Below, one piece after another: positions 52,168 through 61,740 of a stretch of DNA of 64,000 nt; position 1 is the first letter of the stretch; every line of letters begins with the position of its first letter. The notes below the pieces were generated by a model. It was not told where the DNA came from, did not search any database, and saw only the letters and a list, made by a program, of their open reading frames with translations. The stretch is from Paulinella micropora (Eukaryota > Cercozoa > Imbricatea > Euglyphida > Paulinellidae). The DNA is taken from NCBI GenBank assembly GCA_019918135.1, contig WBZZ01001327.1, positions 37,501 to 101,500 on the forward strand, in the 5' to 3' direction. A program made the position numbers and the translations under genes.

Positions 52168-52790
52168 GTGGAAGGGTCCTACTGGTGGTCCCGGCGTGAG
52201 CAGCGCGGCATGGGCACAGGCAAGCACCTCCTTGATTACATCTGCGCGTCGCCTGGCTCGGCATCTGGAGCAAAGTTCGGAGTATGCGAAGATGATCTTG
52301 ATATGGACCACAAGGCAGTATGGGCCGAACTGACGTGGAGCGGCCAGCGCCGACCAAAGCGGGCTGCGAAACCTTACAGGTCCTTTCGTGTTGATAAGTT
52401 TATTGGTGCTGGTGTCTCGGGTAATGATCACGCTGCGAAGCAAGCGCTGAATTATCTACGCTACAAGTTCGATGACGTATTCCAGCATTGCCTACAGAAG
52501 CTTGGAGTGCATCAGCTGCCTGAGCTTGACCTATCGGGTGGTGCCGACAGCCAACGGGTGGTAGATGACGTCACCGAGCAAGTGGCGCAGTCCTTCCGAA
52601 TGGCGGCGCACCGGGTCCTTAGCTCCAGATGTATACGACCCCGTTTCACCAACAATTGGTTCGACGGGGAGCTAAAGGAGCTCATTCAACAGCGCCGGGA
52701 GGCCTACGCAGCATACAGGAGGGATGAATCGAATGCGGAAGCCCGTCTGAATTGGCTACGTCTCCGCAAGCAAATTCGGAACTCGGGCCA
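52168..52790 (+). pseudogene. LINE endonuclease end and linker
   Basis: The frame starts within the endonuclease: HLLDYICASPG and DDLDMDHKAVWAELTW (the S/D-D-H box that closes EEP endonucleases). A helical linker follows (YRSFRVDKFIGAGVSGNDHA, QRREAYAAYRRDESNAEARL) and leads to RT after a frameshift near 52780. Confidence 0.75.
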
Positions 52791-54300
52791 AGAAGTCCGC
52801 CTCCTTCAAGCAAGTGCAGGAAGAAGCGGTCAAATGTCAACGCGAGCAATCCTCAAAGCGCTTTTGGCTACTCGCGAAGCGGCTTGGCGGGGCACGCAGA
52901 ACGAAGGTCTCCGCGCCGGTGCAAAGGGAGGATGGCTCACTGGCGTGTACGCTGCCGGAAAAGGTCGCTCGGTGGGAGGAATTTCGGAAAAATTCGGTGA
53001 AGCCACGGGAAAATCCAGCAAGTGCGGTTGTTGTGGTGGAGTGCTGTGCAGAAGCAGGCTCGCTGGAGTGGGAGGAAGCCGAAGCTAAGCAGCAGTTCCA
53101 CTGGAACGATCGCTTCAGAGATGAGGTGGCCCGCGCTATGAAGGAGCACGAAGTAGGTGAAGACACTTGCGAAGAGCTGGACAAGCCGTTCACGCAAGAG
53201 GAGGTCCTTGCAAGGCAACGTGCCCTGAGTAACCACAAAGCTTGTGGCGAGGACAAAGTGAAGAACGAGATGCTCAAGTATGGCGGCGCCTACATCAATG
53301 GCTACTTAACGCAGTACTTCAACTGGATTCGAGAAGCCGAGAGGACTCCAAAAGCTTGGGGCAAGGGAATCATCGTCAATATCCCCAAGGGTGGGGATCC
53401 TACGGATCCTGACAACTGGAGGGATATCTCGATTATTAGTTGCCTTGGTAAGCTGTATCTGTCCTTATTAGCTACTCGTCTAACGCTCTTCGTGGATGGC
53501 CCGGATAAGCTACGTCCAGAGCAGGGAGGCTTCCGCCCGGGGCGTCGCACTACGGACCAGGTCTTCACCCTTTGGCAGAGGTTGAAGGGGCGTCAGCAGC
53601 AGAAGCGGGAGTCGTATGTCCTGTTCGTCGATCTACGCAAGGCTTTCCCGTCTGTTTGGAGAGATGGCCTATTTGAGAGGCTCTGGAAGCTGGGTGTAAG
53701 GGGCAAGTTCTGGCGCACGCTACGCAGGTGCTACGAGCAGACTTCGTCGCAAGTGCTAGTTGATGGAGCACTCACCCCCGAAGTACTGGAGGGTGTAGGC
53801 GTCCAACAGGGGTCCCCTCTCTCTCCCACACTCTTCAACGTCTTTATGGATGAGCTGTGTGATCGGCTGGCGAGTGCCCTCAAGATCACGGATGTGAAGC
53901 GGCTGAACGACATCAAGGCACTTCTATACGCGGACGACGTGGCCCTCATCGCTCACAGTCGCACCGAGCTCCAGAAGATGGTCAATGTTGTGGCCAAGTT
54001 CGCGGAAGATTACCGGCTGGAAGTCAACTTGAAGCCCGGCAAGACGGAAATCATGCCCATTTACACGTCGAGCAAGGCGAAACGACCAAGTATCAGGGAG
54101 CGAGGTGAGCCCGTGGTGTGGTTTCGCGGCCAGAAGCTTTGTGTCACCAGTCAGTACAAGTACCTGGGAGTGGTTATCACCGACGACCTGAAGTGGAAGG
54201 AGCAGGCCCTGCGGGCTACGCGTGTCACTGAAGTCGCCACCGCAGGTTGTACTCTTTGGGGTGTGCAGGTGAGATACAAGCTAGGTATCGTCTCATGTGC
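52790..54300 (+). pseudogene. LINE reverse transcriptase
   Basis: The coding frame (2) runs to 54328; it shows ALSNHKACGEDKVKNEMLKY (fingers), GIIVNIPKGGDPTDPDNWRD, LRPEQGGFRPGRRTTDQVF, VLFVDLRKAFPSVWRDGLFE (catalytic Asp), GVGVQQGSPLSPTLFNVFMD, ALLYADDVALIAHS (the YADD box), RLEVNLKPGKTEIMP and YKYLGVVITDDLKWKEQ. All core RT blocks are intact in this ~500-codon stretch. After KYLGV the frame breaks near 54250. Confidence 0.9.
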
Positions 54301-55100
54301 TGGAATCAACTTGTGGGGGCCAAGCTGAAGTACGCCTTCGATGTCTGGCGTGCCCCCGTATCGCAGCTCACCAAGCTGGAGGCAGCAATGCTGCGCCCCA
54401 TGAGGATGATTCTCGGCATCAGCCCTAAGACAAACAAGTGGATTACACTCTTTCTGGCGCGCTCTTTGAGTGCGGAGCGTTTGCGGCGGGCGGCGCAACT
54501 GAAGTTCTATGGACGGCTGCGTGTTCTACCGGAGGAGCGATTTCCTGTCATCGCATCTCAAGTCAAATCCGACTGGACTGCGGAGGCCGAAGGCGCTATC
54601 AGGGACTCAATGGATCTACAACAAGGGCTTCAGGAATCCTAAATAGCTCAGAGAAGGACCTCGAGGGTTGGAGTTCGACTGTGGACAAGTGGGCCCTTCA
54701 GCAGGACGTCAAGATGGTGCAGCAACTGATGTGGGACAAGCGAGAGGCAGGCAGCGATCTTACTGATGGCCTGCGAGTCATCCTAAGACAAGTCTTTGGA
54801 ACTAAGGAGTTCCCAAGATGGGTAGCCCTTGATGATGCGCATTATAATCTGCTTCGGAGAAGGTTGCTCAGCTGCAACAACCGCCTTCGGTTGTACCGCA
54901 GCAAGTTGGTCAGTGGCATGTCCCCTCGCTGCTTCTGTTGTCATGATGATGTCAATGAGTCCCTTGCGCACTTCTTATGGGATTGCCCCATGCATGAGGG
55001 GAGACGTAAGCAGCTGTTGCTGAGTATGCAGAGGCTCGGTGGCATGGCTGTGGGGGTGCTGAGGGGGATGGAGGGAGTGAGGAGGGTGGTGAGGTCGTAG
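54247..55100 (+). pseudogene. LINE post-RT region with C-terminal zinc finger
   Basis: Frame 54247-54642 carries LVGAKLKYAFDVWRAPVSQL and LRRAAQLKFYGRLRVLPEER. A frame change near 54640 leads to VRVILRQVFGTKEF-like sequence and MSPRCFCCHDDVNESLAHFL with WDCP, which is a C-x2-C-x8-H-x4-C finger as found at the C-terminus of many LINE proteins. Stop at 55098-55100. Confidence 0.75.
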
Positions 55101-55257
55101 GCGGTGAGGTTGTGGTGGAGGATGTGTTGCTTGGGCGGGAGCGGGAGGGCTCTGTGCGGCAGGGTTGGGATGATATGTCGCCTGTGGATCAATCACGATT
55201 GTTTTGTAAGTTTTTCAGGGGAAGTCGCGCTTCCGCAGTAACTTTAGGCTTGCTGCG

Positions 55258-55707
55258 TTGTTAGGGGTTACAGCGTTGCGTCCCCCTCCAAAGTTGGATG
55301 TGTTGTTTGGATCATATGTGTCTGAGTGTTGGTCTGCTAGGGAGGGTAAAAGGGAGGAGCTTGGGGTGGAGGATGGGGGCGAGGAGGTGATTGACCTCAC
55401 TGAGGTTCCATCAGCTTCTGTCCCACCCTCTCCCCCAAGTGACGTTGATGTTGCGCGGCGCGGCCGTCCGCGCAGTGTGGACGTCCTGGCTAAAGAGAGG
55501 GGTTCGGGAGCGCAGCGTAGTGTCTCCGAGTTCTTCTCTTCAGCTAACACCCTCGCATCTAGCTCTTCATGCACTTCACAGCTCCCATCTGCCCCTGCTG
55601 TTGCTGTTGCTGCTATGTCTGTTTGGTGTTCTGACAATGCGTTGGGATCGGCTGACCCCGGTGACCCAATGGAGGCACATGTCCAGGATCTGGATCTGAT
55701 GCTATAG
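55258..55707 (+). pseudogene. LINE C-terminal extension or second small ORF
   Basis: The frame reads LGVTALRPPPKLDVLFGSYV, an acidic part with EEVIDLTEVPSASVPPSPPS (VIDLT resembles a SUMO-interaction core), and ends within the conserved 3' tail (DPMEAHVQDLDLML). The overlap of coding with the ATGGAGGCACATGT tail motif suggests the ORF reached the 3' end of the active element. Unknown function. Confidence 0.4.
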
Positions 55708-55723
55708 TCTGAGGAAGCCTATT

Positions 55724-56282
55724 ATTATTATTATTGTTATTATTCCTCAAGTTGAGTCTTTGGAGCGGAGTCGCGTCACCGAACGGCCCCGTGCTACCAA
55801 TGGAGGCACATGTCCGACAGGATCAAAGGCCAATTGACTGATAAGTCTATTCTTCAAGTTATTCTTATTCTTATTCTTATTATTCTTATTATTCTTATTA
55901 TTCTTATTATTCTTATTATTCTTATTATTCTTATTATTCTTATTATTCTTATTGTTCTTCTTATTCTTCTTATTCTTGAATGATTATTCTCATTATTCTT
56001 ATTATTCTTATTATTCTTATTACTATTATTATTCTTATTATTCTTATTATTCTTATTATTCTTATTATTCTTATTATTCTTATTATTCTTATTATTCTTA
56101 TTATTCTTATTATTCTTATTATTCTTATTATTCTTATTACTCTTATTATTCTTATTATTCTTATTATTCTTATTATTCTTATTATTCTTATTATTCTTAT
56201 TATTCTTATTATTCTTATTATTCTTATTCTTATTATTCTTATTATTCTTATTATTCTTATTATTCTTATTATTATCAATATT
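55724..56282 (+). repeat. ATT and ATTCTT microsatellites, with a second LINE-tail fragment
   Basis: The LINE tail (ATT)n at 55724-55750 is followed by ~45 nt of unrelated sequence, a second tail-like fragment (ACCAATGGAGGCACATGTCCGA, 55796), and a ~420-bp (ATTCTT)n/(ATT)n array with interruptions near 55950-55985. ORFs of Tyr/Ser, Ile or Lys/Asn runs here are artefacts. Confidence 0.9.
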
Positions 56283-56290
56283 ATTAAGTG

Positions 56291-56528
56291 GCACCGCGAT
56301 AGCCCAGTGGTTAAGGTCTACCATCTGGGACCTGTCGCCAGTTCGATTCCCGTCGGTGCCAGTATTTTCAAAGGATATTTTCTTTGAAAGTATTGGTCTG
56401 TCTGGAAGGCTTGGAGCTGCCTTGCGGGGGTGTCAGTAGAGCCTATCGTCAAATCTTCGTACTTCCCTCACGGGTGAGACGATGGAGGCACATGTGCAGA
56501 AATGCATTCGCCATTGACTAAGAAGCAC

Positions 56529-56583
<55 letters not shown>
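56291..56583 (+). mobile_element. SINE copy 1 (tRNA-derived head, ATT tail)
   Basis: The head GCACCGCGATAGCCCAGTGG has a pol III A box (TAGCCCAGTGG) and, ~35 nt later, a B box (GTTCGATTCC). The head ends GTCGGTGCCA, which can pair with the 5' end as an acceptor-like stem. A ~160-nt body follows and ends GATGGAGGCACATGTGCAG ... GAAGCAC(TAT/ATT)n. It is the most tRNA-like head of the set (71 nt, 56291-56361) and may be nearest the source tRNA. Confidence 0.9.
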
Positions 56584-56585
56584 TT

Positions 56586-56884
56586 GGACACCGTGATAGC
56601 CCAGTGGTCAAGTTCTACCATCTGGGCCCTGTCGCCAGTTCGATTCCCGTCGGTGCCACCAGTATTTTCATGGAACATACCGGTCTGTCCGGACCAGTAT
56701 TTTCATTGAACATACCGGCCCGTCTGGAAGTGTTGGAACTGTCCTTGCGGGGGTGTCATTAGAGCCTATCGTCAATTCTTCGTACTCCCCTCACGGGTGA
56801 GACGATGGAGGCGCATGTGCAGAAATGCATCAGCCATTGACAGAGAAGCACTATTATTATTATTATTATTACTATTATTATTAT
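56586..56884 (+). mobile_element. SINE copy 2
   Basis: Same family as copy 1: ACCGTGATAGCCCAGTGG head, B box, body with a duplicated CCAGTATTTTCAT(T/G)GAACATACC unit, ATGGAGGCGCATGTGCAG tail and (ATT)n. It begins directly in the ATT tail of copy 1. Confidence 0.9.
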
Positions 56885-56939
56885 GAAGGGGTGCACAGTA
56901 TGGCACCCCACGGGAAGAGGTGGTTGGGCCTCTTCCCAC

Positions 56940-57115
56940 TGGTTTCGAGGCTATGTCGTTGTGTTGGCTCCGAGGCTATGTTGTTGTGTTGGTTCCGAGG
57001 CTATGTAGTTGTGTTGGTTCCGAGCCTCTGTTGTTGTGTGGGTTCCGAGGCTATGTCGATGTGGGTTCCGAGGCTATGTTGTTGTGTTGGTTCCGAGGCC
57101 ATGTCGTTGTGTTGT
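56940..57115 (+). repeat. ~25-bp minisatellite
   Basis: About seven units of the type GGTTCCGAGGCTATGTTGTTG with TGTGTT spacing, with point and length changes. Translation gives repeated W/G-x-x-G-Y/S-E-A-M segments, which I take as an artefact of the repeat. Confidence 0.8.
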
Positions 57116-57116
57116 T

Positions 57117-57504
57117 TTTTATAAGACATACACCACGTGGGATCAAAGGGGTATTTACATTCCGCGATCTAGGGGTGGTGACGGGTTTCGAGGCGTCCCA
57201 GATACTTACCACAAAACGTCCTCATGCGCTGGCAGACCGCATGAAATGTCTGCTACCCCTGTGAGTACCTCCATGCGGGCCCTACCCAGTCTCCTGGAGC
57301 TCTCATGCGGGGAAGACCAATCATTTGTAGTTGATTTCCTGCAAGGTACCCGACACTGTGCGGGTAGTAGGGACTTCCTTTTGGGGCCTTCTATGCAGGA
57401 TGGTTAGAGTCACTCTTCCCTCCCCAACATACTCACTGTAGTCCCTGTTGGGTCGAGGGATGGAGGCGCATGGCCCTCGGGCTCAGCCATGACAGATCAA
57501 TATA

Positions 57505-57577
<73 letters not shown>

Positions 57578-57579
57578 GT
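57117..57579 (+). mobile_element. Other retroposon fragment with the same 3' tail type
   Basis: This segment has no tRNA-like head, but ends GGGATGGAGGCGCATGGCCC ... CAGCCATGACAGATCAATAT followed by (ATT)n. The ATGGAGGCGCATG and CAGCCATGACAGA blocks also occur at the 3' end of the SINEs, so it appears to be a different element using the same tail, perhaps a 5'-truncated LINE. Its 5' limit is uncertain. Confidence 0.5.
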
Positions 57580-57845
57580 GGACACCGTGATAGCCCAGTG
57601 GTCAAGTTCTACCATCTGGGCCCTGTCGCCAGTTCGATTCCCGTCGGTGCCACCAGTATTTTCATTGAACATACCGGTCCGTCTGGACCAGTATTTTCAT
57701 TAAACATACCGGTCCGTCTGGAAGTGTTGGAACTGCCCTTGCGGGGGTGTCATTAGAGTCTATCGTCAATTCTTCGTACTCCCCTCACGGGTGAGACGAT
57801 GGAGGCGCATGTGCAGAAATGCATCAGCCATTGACAGAGAAGCAC

Positions 57846-57882
<37 letters not shown>
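57580..57882 (+). mobile_element. SINE copy 3
   Basis: Full structure with A box, B box, duplicated CCAGTATTTTCATT unit, ATGGAGGCGCATG tail and (ATT)n. It begins in the ATT tail of the preceding fragment. Confidence 0.9.
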
Positions 57883-58112
57883 GGACACCGTGATAGCCCA
57901 GTGGTCAAGTTCTACCATCTGGGCCCTGTCGCCAGTTCGATTTCCGTCGGTGCCACCAGTATTTTCATTGAACATACCGGTCCACCTGGAAGTGTTGGAA
58001 CTGCCCTGCGGGGGTGTCATTAGAGCCTATCGTCAATTCTTCGTACTCCCCTCACGGGTGAGACGATGGAGGCGCATGTGCAGAAATGCATCAGCCATTG
58101 ACAGAGAAGCAC

Positions 58113-58172
<60 letters not shown>
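57883..58172 (+). mobile_element. SINE copy 4
   Basis: Full head, single CCAGTATTTTCATT unit, same tail. The B box reads GTTCGATTTC, with one change from the other copies. Confidence 0.9.
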
Positions 58173-58173
<1 letters not shown>

Positions 58174-58374
58174 TACCATCTGGGCCCTGTCGCCAGTTCG
58201 ATTCCCGTCGGTGCCACCAGTATTTTCATTGAACATACCGGTCCGTCTGGAAGTGTTGGAACTGCCCTTGCGGGGGTGTCATTAGAGCCTATCGTCAATT
58301 CTTCGTACTCCCCTCACGGGTGAGACGATGGAGGCGCATGTGCAGAAATGCATCAGCTATTGACAGAGAAGCAC

Positions 58375-58439
<65 letters not shown>
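58173..58439 (+). mobile_element. SINE copy 5, 5' truncated
   Basis: It starts at TTACCATCTGGGCC, so the A box is missing while the B box and tail are kept. It begins in the ATT tail of copy 4, as expected for an incomplete reverse transcript. Confidence 0.9.
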
Positions 58440-58705
58440 GGACACAGTGATAGCCCAGTGGTCAAGTTCTACCATCTGGGCCCTGTCGCCAGTTCGATTC
58501 CCGTCGGTGCCACCAGTATTTTCATTGAACATACCGCTCCGTCTGGACCAGTATTTTCATTGAACATACCGGTCTGTCTGGAAGTGTTGGAACTGCCCTT
58601 GCGGGGGTGTCATTAGAGCTTATCGTCAATTCTTCGTACTCCCCTCACGGGTGAGACGATGGAGGCGCATGTGCAGAAATGCATCAGCCATTGACAGAGA
58701 AGCAC

Positions 58706-58754
<49 letters not shown>
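58440..58754 (+). mobile_element. SINE copy 6
   Basis: Full head (ACAGTGATAGCCCAGTGG), duplicated CCAGTATTTTCATT unit, same tail, ending in (ATT)n and TTTGTTTTTTC. Confidence 0.9.
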
Positions 58755-58861
58755 TTGTTTTTTCTTTATGTTTGTTTTATAGTAAGATGAGTGTTATACC
58801 TGACCTAGGGAAGTACAGGAGCGTTTTACCGGTTGGCGGGAAACTGTAAGACATTTTCTTT

Positions 58862-58968
58862 CGAAGAAGAAGAAGAAGAAGAAGAAGAAGAAGAAGAAGA
58901 AGAAGAAGAAGAAGAAGAAGAAACAAAAAAGCGAGAATTATTACTCATATCAATACTGCTACTACTAT

Positions 58969-59015
<47 letters not shown>

Positions 59016-59027
59016 TTACTACTACTG

Positions 59028-59068
<41 letters not shown>

Positions 59069-59070
59069 GT
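58862..59070 (+). repeat. GAA and ACT/CTA microsatellites
   Basis: A (GAA)n tract at 58863-58920 and an (ACT)n tract at about 58963-59068 with a few ATT, GCT and GTT interruptions. They are in the open frame of the following ORF (poly-Arg and poly-Thr in frame 2). Confidence 0.95.
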
Positions 59071-59354
59071 TGCTACTAAGGCAACCAAAAAAAGGAGATG
59101 GGCTGCAAGCAAAAAAAGGAAACTACAACAAGTGAAGGGAAAAAAAGATAAGAAAAAAGAACAGAAACAAGAAAATAACCCCAAGGAAAAGTGGAAATTG
59201 AAGGATAATGAGAATGAGGAGGACGCAAAGGCACAACAGGCGCTAAGTAGACTGTCAAAGCAGGAGCTGAGAAAGATTGTACAAACCCAAGATGGAAGGT
59301 ACGTGTGCGATAAACAAACAGGGAAACCTATCAAAATTGGGAATTTTGGCGAAG

Positions 59355-59422
59355 TGCAACTGCAACGCTTTCGTGAGAAGTGGGAACATGCAACTGCAAC
59401 GCTTTCGTGAGAAGTGGGAACA
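59355..59422 (+). repeat. 34-bp perfect tandem duplication
   Basis: 59355-59388 and 59389-59422 are identical (both start TGCAACTGCAACGC and end GTGGGAACA). Since 34 is not a multiple of 3, the duplication shifts the frame and leads to a TGA at 59408-59410. Confidence 0.95.
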
Positions 59423-60189
59423 ACAGCTAAAACAAAGCAAACATTATCTTCGTGATAGCAAAGGACAGCTAATTATTGCTGAGAATAAAGCGCCGATCAA
59501 GCGTCGTGGCCCTGCAGACAGAGGCACAAGGTTTAGTAAGTACTTGACTCGCAGCAAGACAAGCTTACTGCAAGCTGTGGAACGCCCAGCCAAGAAACCA
59601 TCACGGACAAGTGATACGTTATTACCAACGCAAGCAGTGTGGAGTGACTTTTCACAGCAACCTGAAATTTTATTTCAGTTTGTAAATTCTAGGACCTTCC
59701 GATGTTTGTTGGATGCTTTCCTGAATTCAGTACATGTGCCATCATCCTCTAAGTTCGAAAAGACTACATTATCTTTGTTGGCACAACGTGATGAGGACAG
59801 TAGGGCTCATGATGGGACTGGCATTGTTTCGGAGGGGGTTGGTCTCATGGATTTGCGCAGTGCGATCTGGACCTTGAAGCTGCCCTACTTACTGGTGAAG
59901 CAAAAATCTCTCAATAACTCTGGAAGGTGGTCTCCTTCTGATTTTATTAAGTTTATCAAGGATGCTCAGGAACGATCCACTTACATAGTAGAATGCATCT
60001 CCAAGTATACACCGATAGGTTCACGCTGGAGGCATTACTTTGGTGTGCAAGCGCCTAATGGCTTGGGTAGGTGCAGCCTGGAAACTAGAAGTTTGAATGT
60101 TGAAGAACATTGGGAACGCATGCAGATAGGGACAATATGTAGAGTTTTTGAGGTGAAGAAAGTGATTGCGAATAAGGTAGTGTGATTCA

Positions 60190-61430
60190 GCACTTGGGGA
60201 AGAAGTAGTGGTGAAAGTTTGGATCGGGAATAAGCAAATCTGGGTGAGCTGTACCGGAAACAGGGTGGAGCCGACCTCGACCTAGGGGCGCACCTCGACC
60301 TAAGTTATGAAAATTGCGTCGTGGGTGTTTCGTTTGGTGGGAAGTGTGGAGAAGAAGTCGTGGTGAAAGTTTGGAGCGGGAAGGAGCAAGTCTGGGCGAG
60401 GTGCAAGGGAAACAGGTGTAAGTCCTACCTCCACCTAAGCGCCGACCTCGACCTCAGGCTTGAAAGTTCGTTGTGGGTGTTACGTTTGGTGGGATGTGGG
60501 GAAGAAGTAGTGGTGAAAGTTTGGATCGGGAAGGAGCAAGTCTGGGCGAGCTGCGCTGTAAACAAGGTAAATCCAACCTCGACCTAAGCGCCGACCTCGA
60601 CCTAAGTCACAAAATTGCGTCGTGGGTGTTGCGTTTGGTGGGATGTGTGTGGGAAAGTCGTGGTGAAAGTTTGGAGCGGGAAGGAGCAAGTCTGGGTAAG
60701 ATGCAAGGTAAACAGGTGCAGCCGACCTCGACCTAAGCGCAGACCTCGACCTAAGTCAGGAAATTTCGTTGTGGGTGTTACGTTTGGTTGGAAATGTAAG
60801 GAAGTAGTGGTGAAAGTTTGGAGCGGGAGGGAGCAAGTCTGGGCGAACTGCGCTGTAAACAGGGTGCAGCCGAGCTCGACCTAAGGGCCCACCTCGACCT
60901 ACGTCACAAAATTTCGTGGAGGGTGTTACGTTTGGTGGGAAGTGTGGGGAAGAAGTCCTGGCGAAAGTTTGGAGCGGGAAGGAGTAAGTCCGGGCAACCT
61001 GCACTGGAAACAGGGTGCAGCCGACCTCGACCTAAGGGCACACCTCTACCTAAGTTATGAAATTTCGTTGTGGGTGTTACGTTTGGTGGGAAGTGTGTGG
61101 AAGAAGTCGTGGTAAACGTATGGAGCAGGAAGGAGCAAATCTGGGCGAGCTGTACTGGAAACAAAATGAATCCAACCTCGACCTAAGGGCCCACCTCAAC
61201 CTAAGTCACGAAATTTCGTCGTGGGTGTTACGTTTGGTGGGAAGTGTCTGAAAGAAGTAGTGGTGAAAGTTTGTGGCGGGAAGGAGCAAGTCTGGGCGAG
61301 CTGTACTGGAAACAGGGTGAATCCGACCTCGACCTAGGGGGCCCACCTCGACCTAAGTCATGAAAATGAGGTTGAAACTTTTTTGTGGAGAATTCAATTG
61401 CGATGAATTTAGTGAAAGTGTGAGGTAAAA
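60190..61430 (+). repeat. Tandem satellite, ~150-bp period, about 8 units
   Basis: GTGAAAGTTTGG-like anchors occur at 60211, 60363, 60513, 60663, 60810, 60961, 61112 and 61263, giving steps of 147-152 bp, and a decayed ninth unit follows near 61411. Each unit has AAGGAGCAAGTCTGGGCGAG, a duplicated CGACCTCGACCTAAG block, and GTGGGTGTTACGTTTGGTGG. Unit length is close to a nucleosome repeat. It separates the unknown ORF from the gypsy element. Confidence 0.9.
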
Positions 61431-61529
61431 AGGAGCACGTTTGATTGAGTTGTGTTGAAAATAAGTTTTCACTTTTGGCGAATTCGGGAAAGTTCACCCC
61501 CTGGCGAATTTGGGACAGTCTGGCGAATT

Positions 61530-61740
61530 CGGGAAAGTACACCGCTACTACATTGATGCTAGCGACCACGAACTCACCATCGTAACCGATCACCGGCCAC
61601 TCTTGTGGTTGTGGCACGCTCGCAGCCCCATGGTCGTCGGATGGGTTCTGGAAAACTCCAGACGATCCGCTTTAAGGTCGAATACCTCCCCGGTAAACAA
61701 AACCTCCTCCCGGATGGTTTGTCCCGTGTCCCCTGCATAA
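61530..61740 (+). pseudogene. G2 RNase H C-terminal fragment
   Basis: YYIDASDHELTIVTDHRPLL and HARSPMVVGWVLE match the end of gypsy RNase H (T-D-H-x-P-L ... R-x-x-R/G-W-x-L). The continuation RFKVEYLPGKQNLLPDGLSR (E-Y-x-P-G-x-x-N-x-x-x-D-x-L-S-R) is in frame 0 of the next ORF, so a frameshift lies near 61660. Confidence 0.85.

Larger units (their letters stand above)
50400..55740 (+). mobile_element. APE-type LINE with (ATT)n tail
   Basis: One plus-strand protein series carries an RRM-like N-terminal part, an AP-endonuclease-like (EEP) domain, RT, and a C-terminal zinc finger, followed by a 3' end with ATGGAGGCACATGTCC ... GAAGCCTATTATTATT. Frame changes near 52060-52170, 52780, 54250 and 54640 make it inactive. 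The clade (for example L1- or Tad-like) cannot be assigned by eye. Confidence 0.85.
58850..60185 (+). pseudogene. Unknown ORF broken by a 34-bp tandem duplication
   Basis: Frame 2 is open from 58850 through (AGA)n and (ACT)n repeats into real-looking sequence: a Lys-rich block (KKDKKKEQKQENNPKEKWKL), ALSRLSKQELRKIVQTQDGR and FGEVQLQRFREKWE. A duplication at 59355-59422 shifts the frame; the rest is in frame 0, with EQQLKQSKHYLRDSKGQLII, QAVWSDFSQQPEILFQFVNS, DLRSAIWTLKLPYLLVKQKS and RWRHYFGVQAPNGLGRCSLE, stop 60183-60185. Removing one repeat copy joins the two parts. No in-frame ATG is found before the repeats, so the start is unknown. I do not recognise the family. Confidence 0.5.

Noticed and set aside
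55855..56282. Long ORFs of Tyr-Ser, Ile-Leu and Asn-Lys runs
   Set aside because: They are six-frame readings of an ATT/CTT microsatellite and have no other coding character; the same holds for the poly-Leu and poly-Asn ORFs in SINE tails.
56291..56361. Functional tRNA gene
   Set aside because: A and B boxes and an acceptor-like stem are present, but the T-stem does not pair fully and the unit is repeated with a body and ATT tail, so it is a SINE head.
60190..61430. CRISPR-like array
   Set aside because: Units are ~150 bp, similar along their whole length with no unique spacers, in a eukaryotic retroelement setting; it is a satellite.
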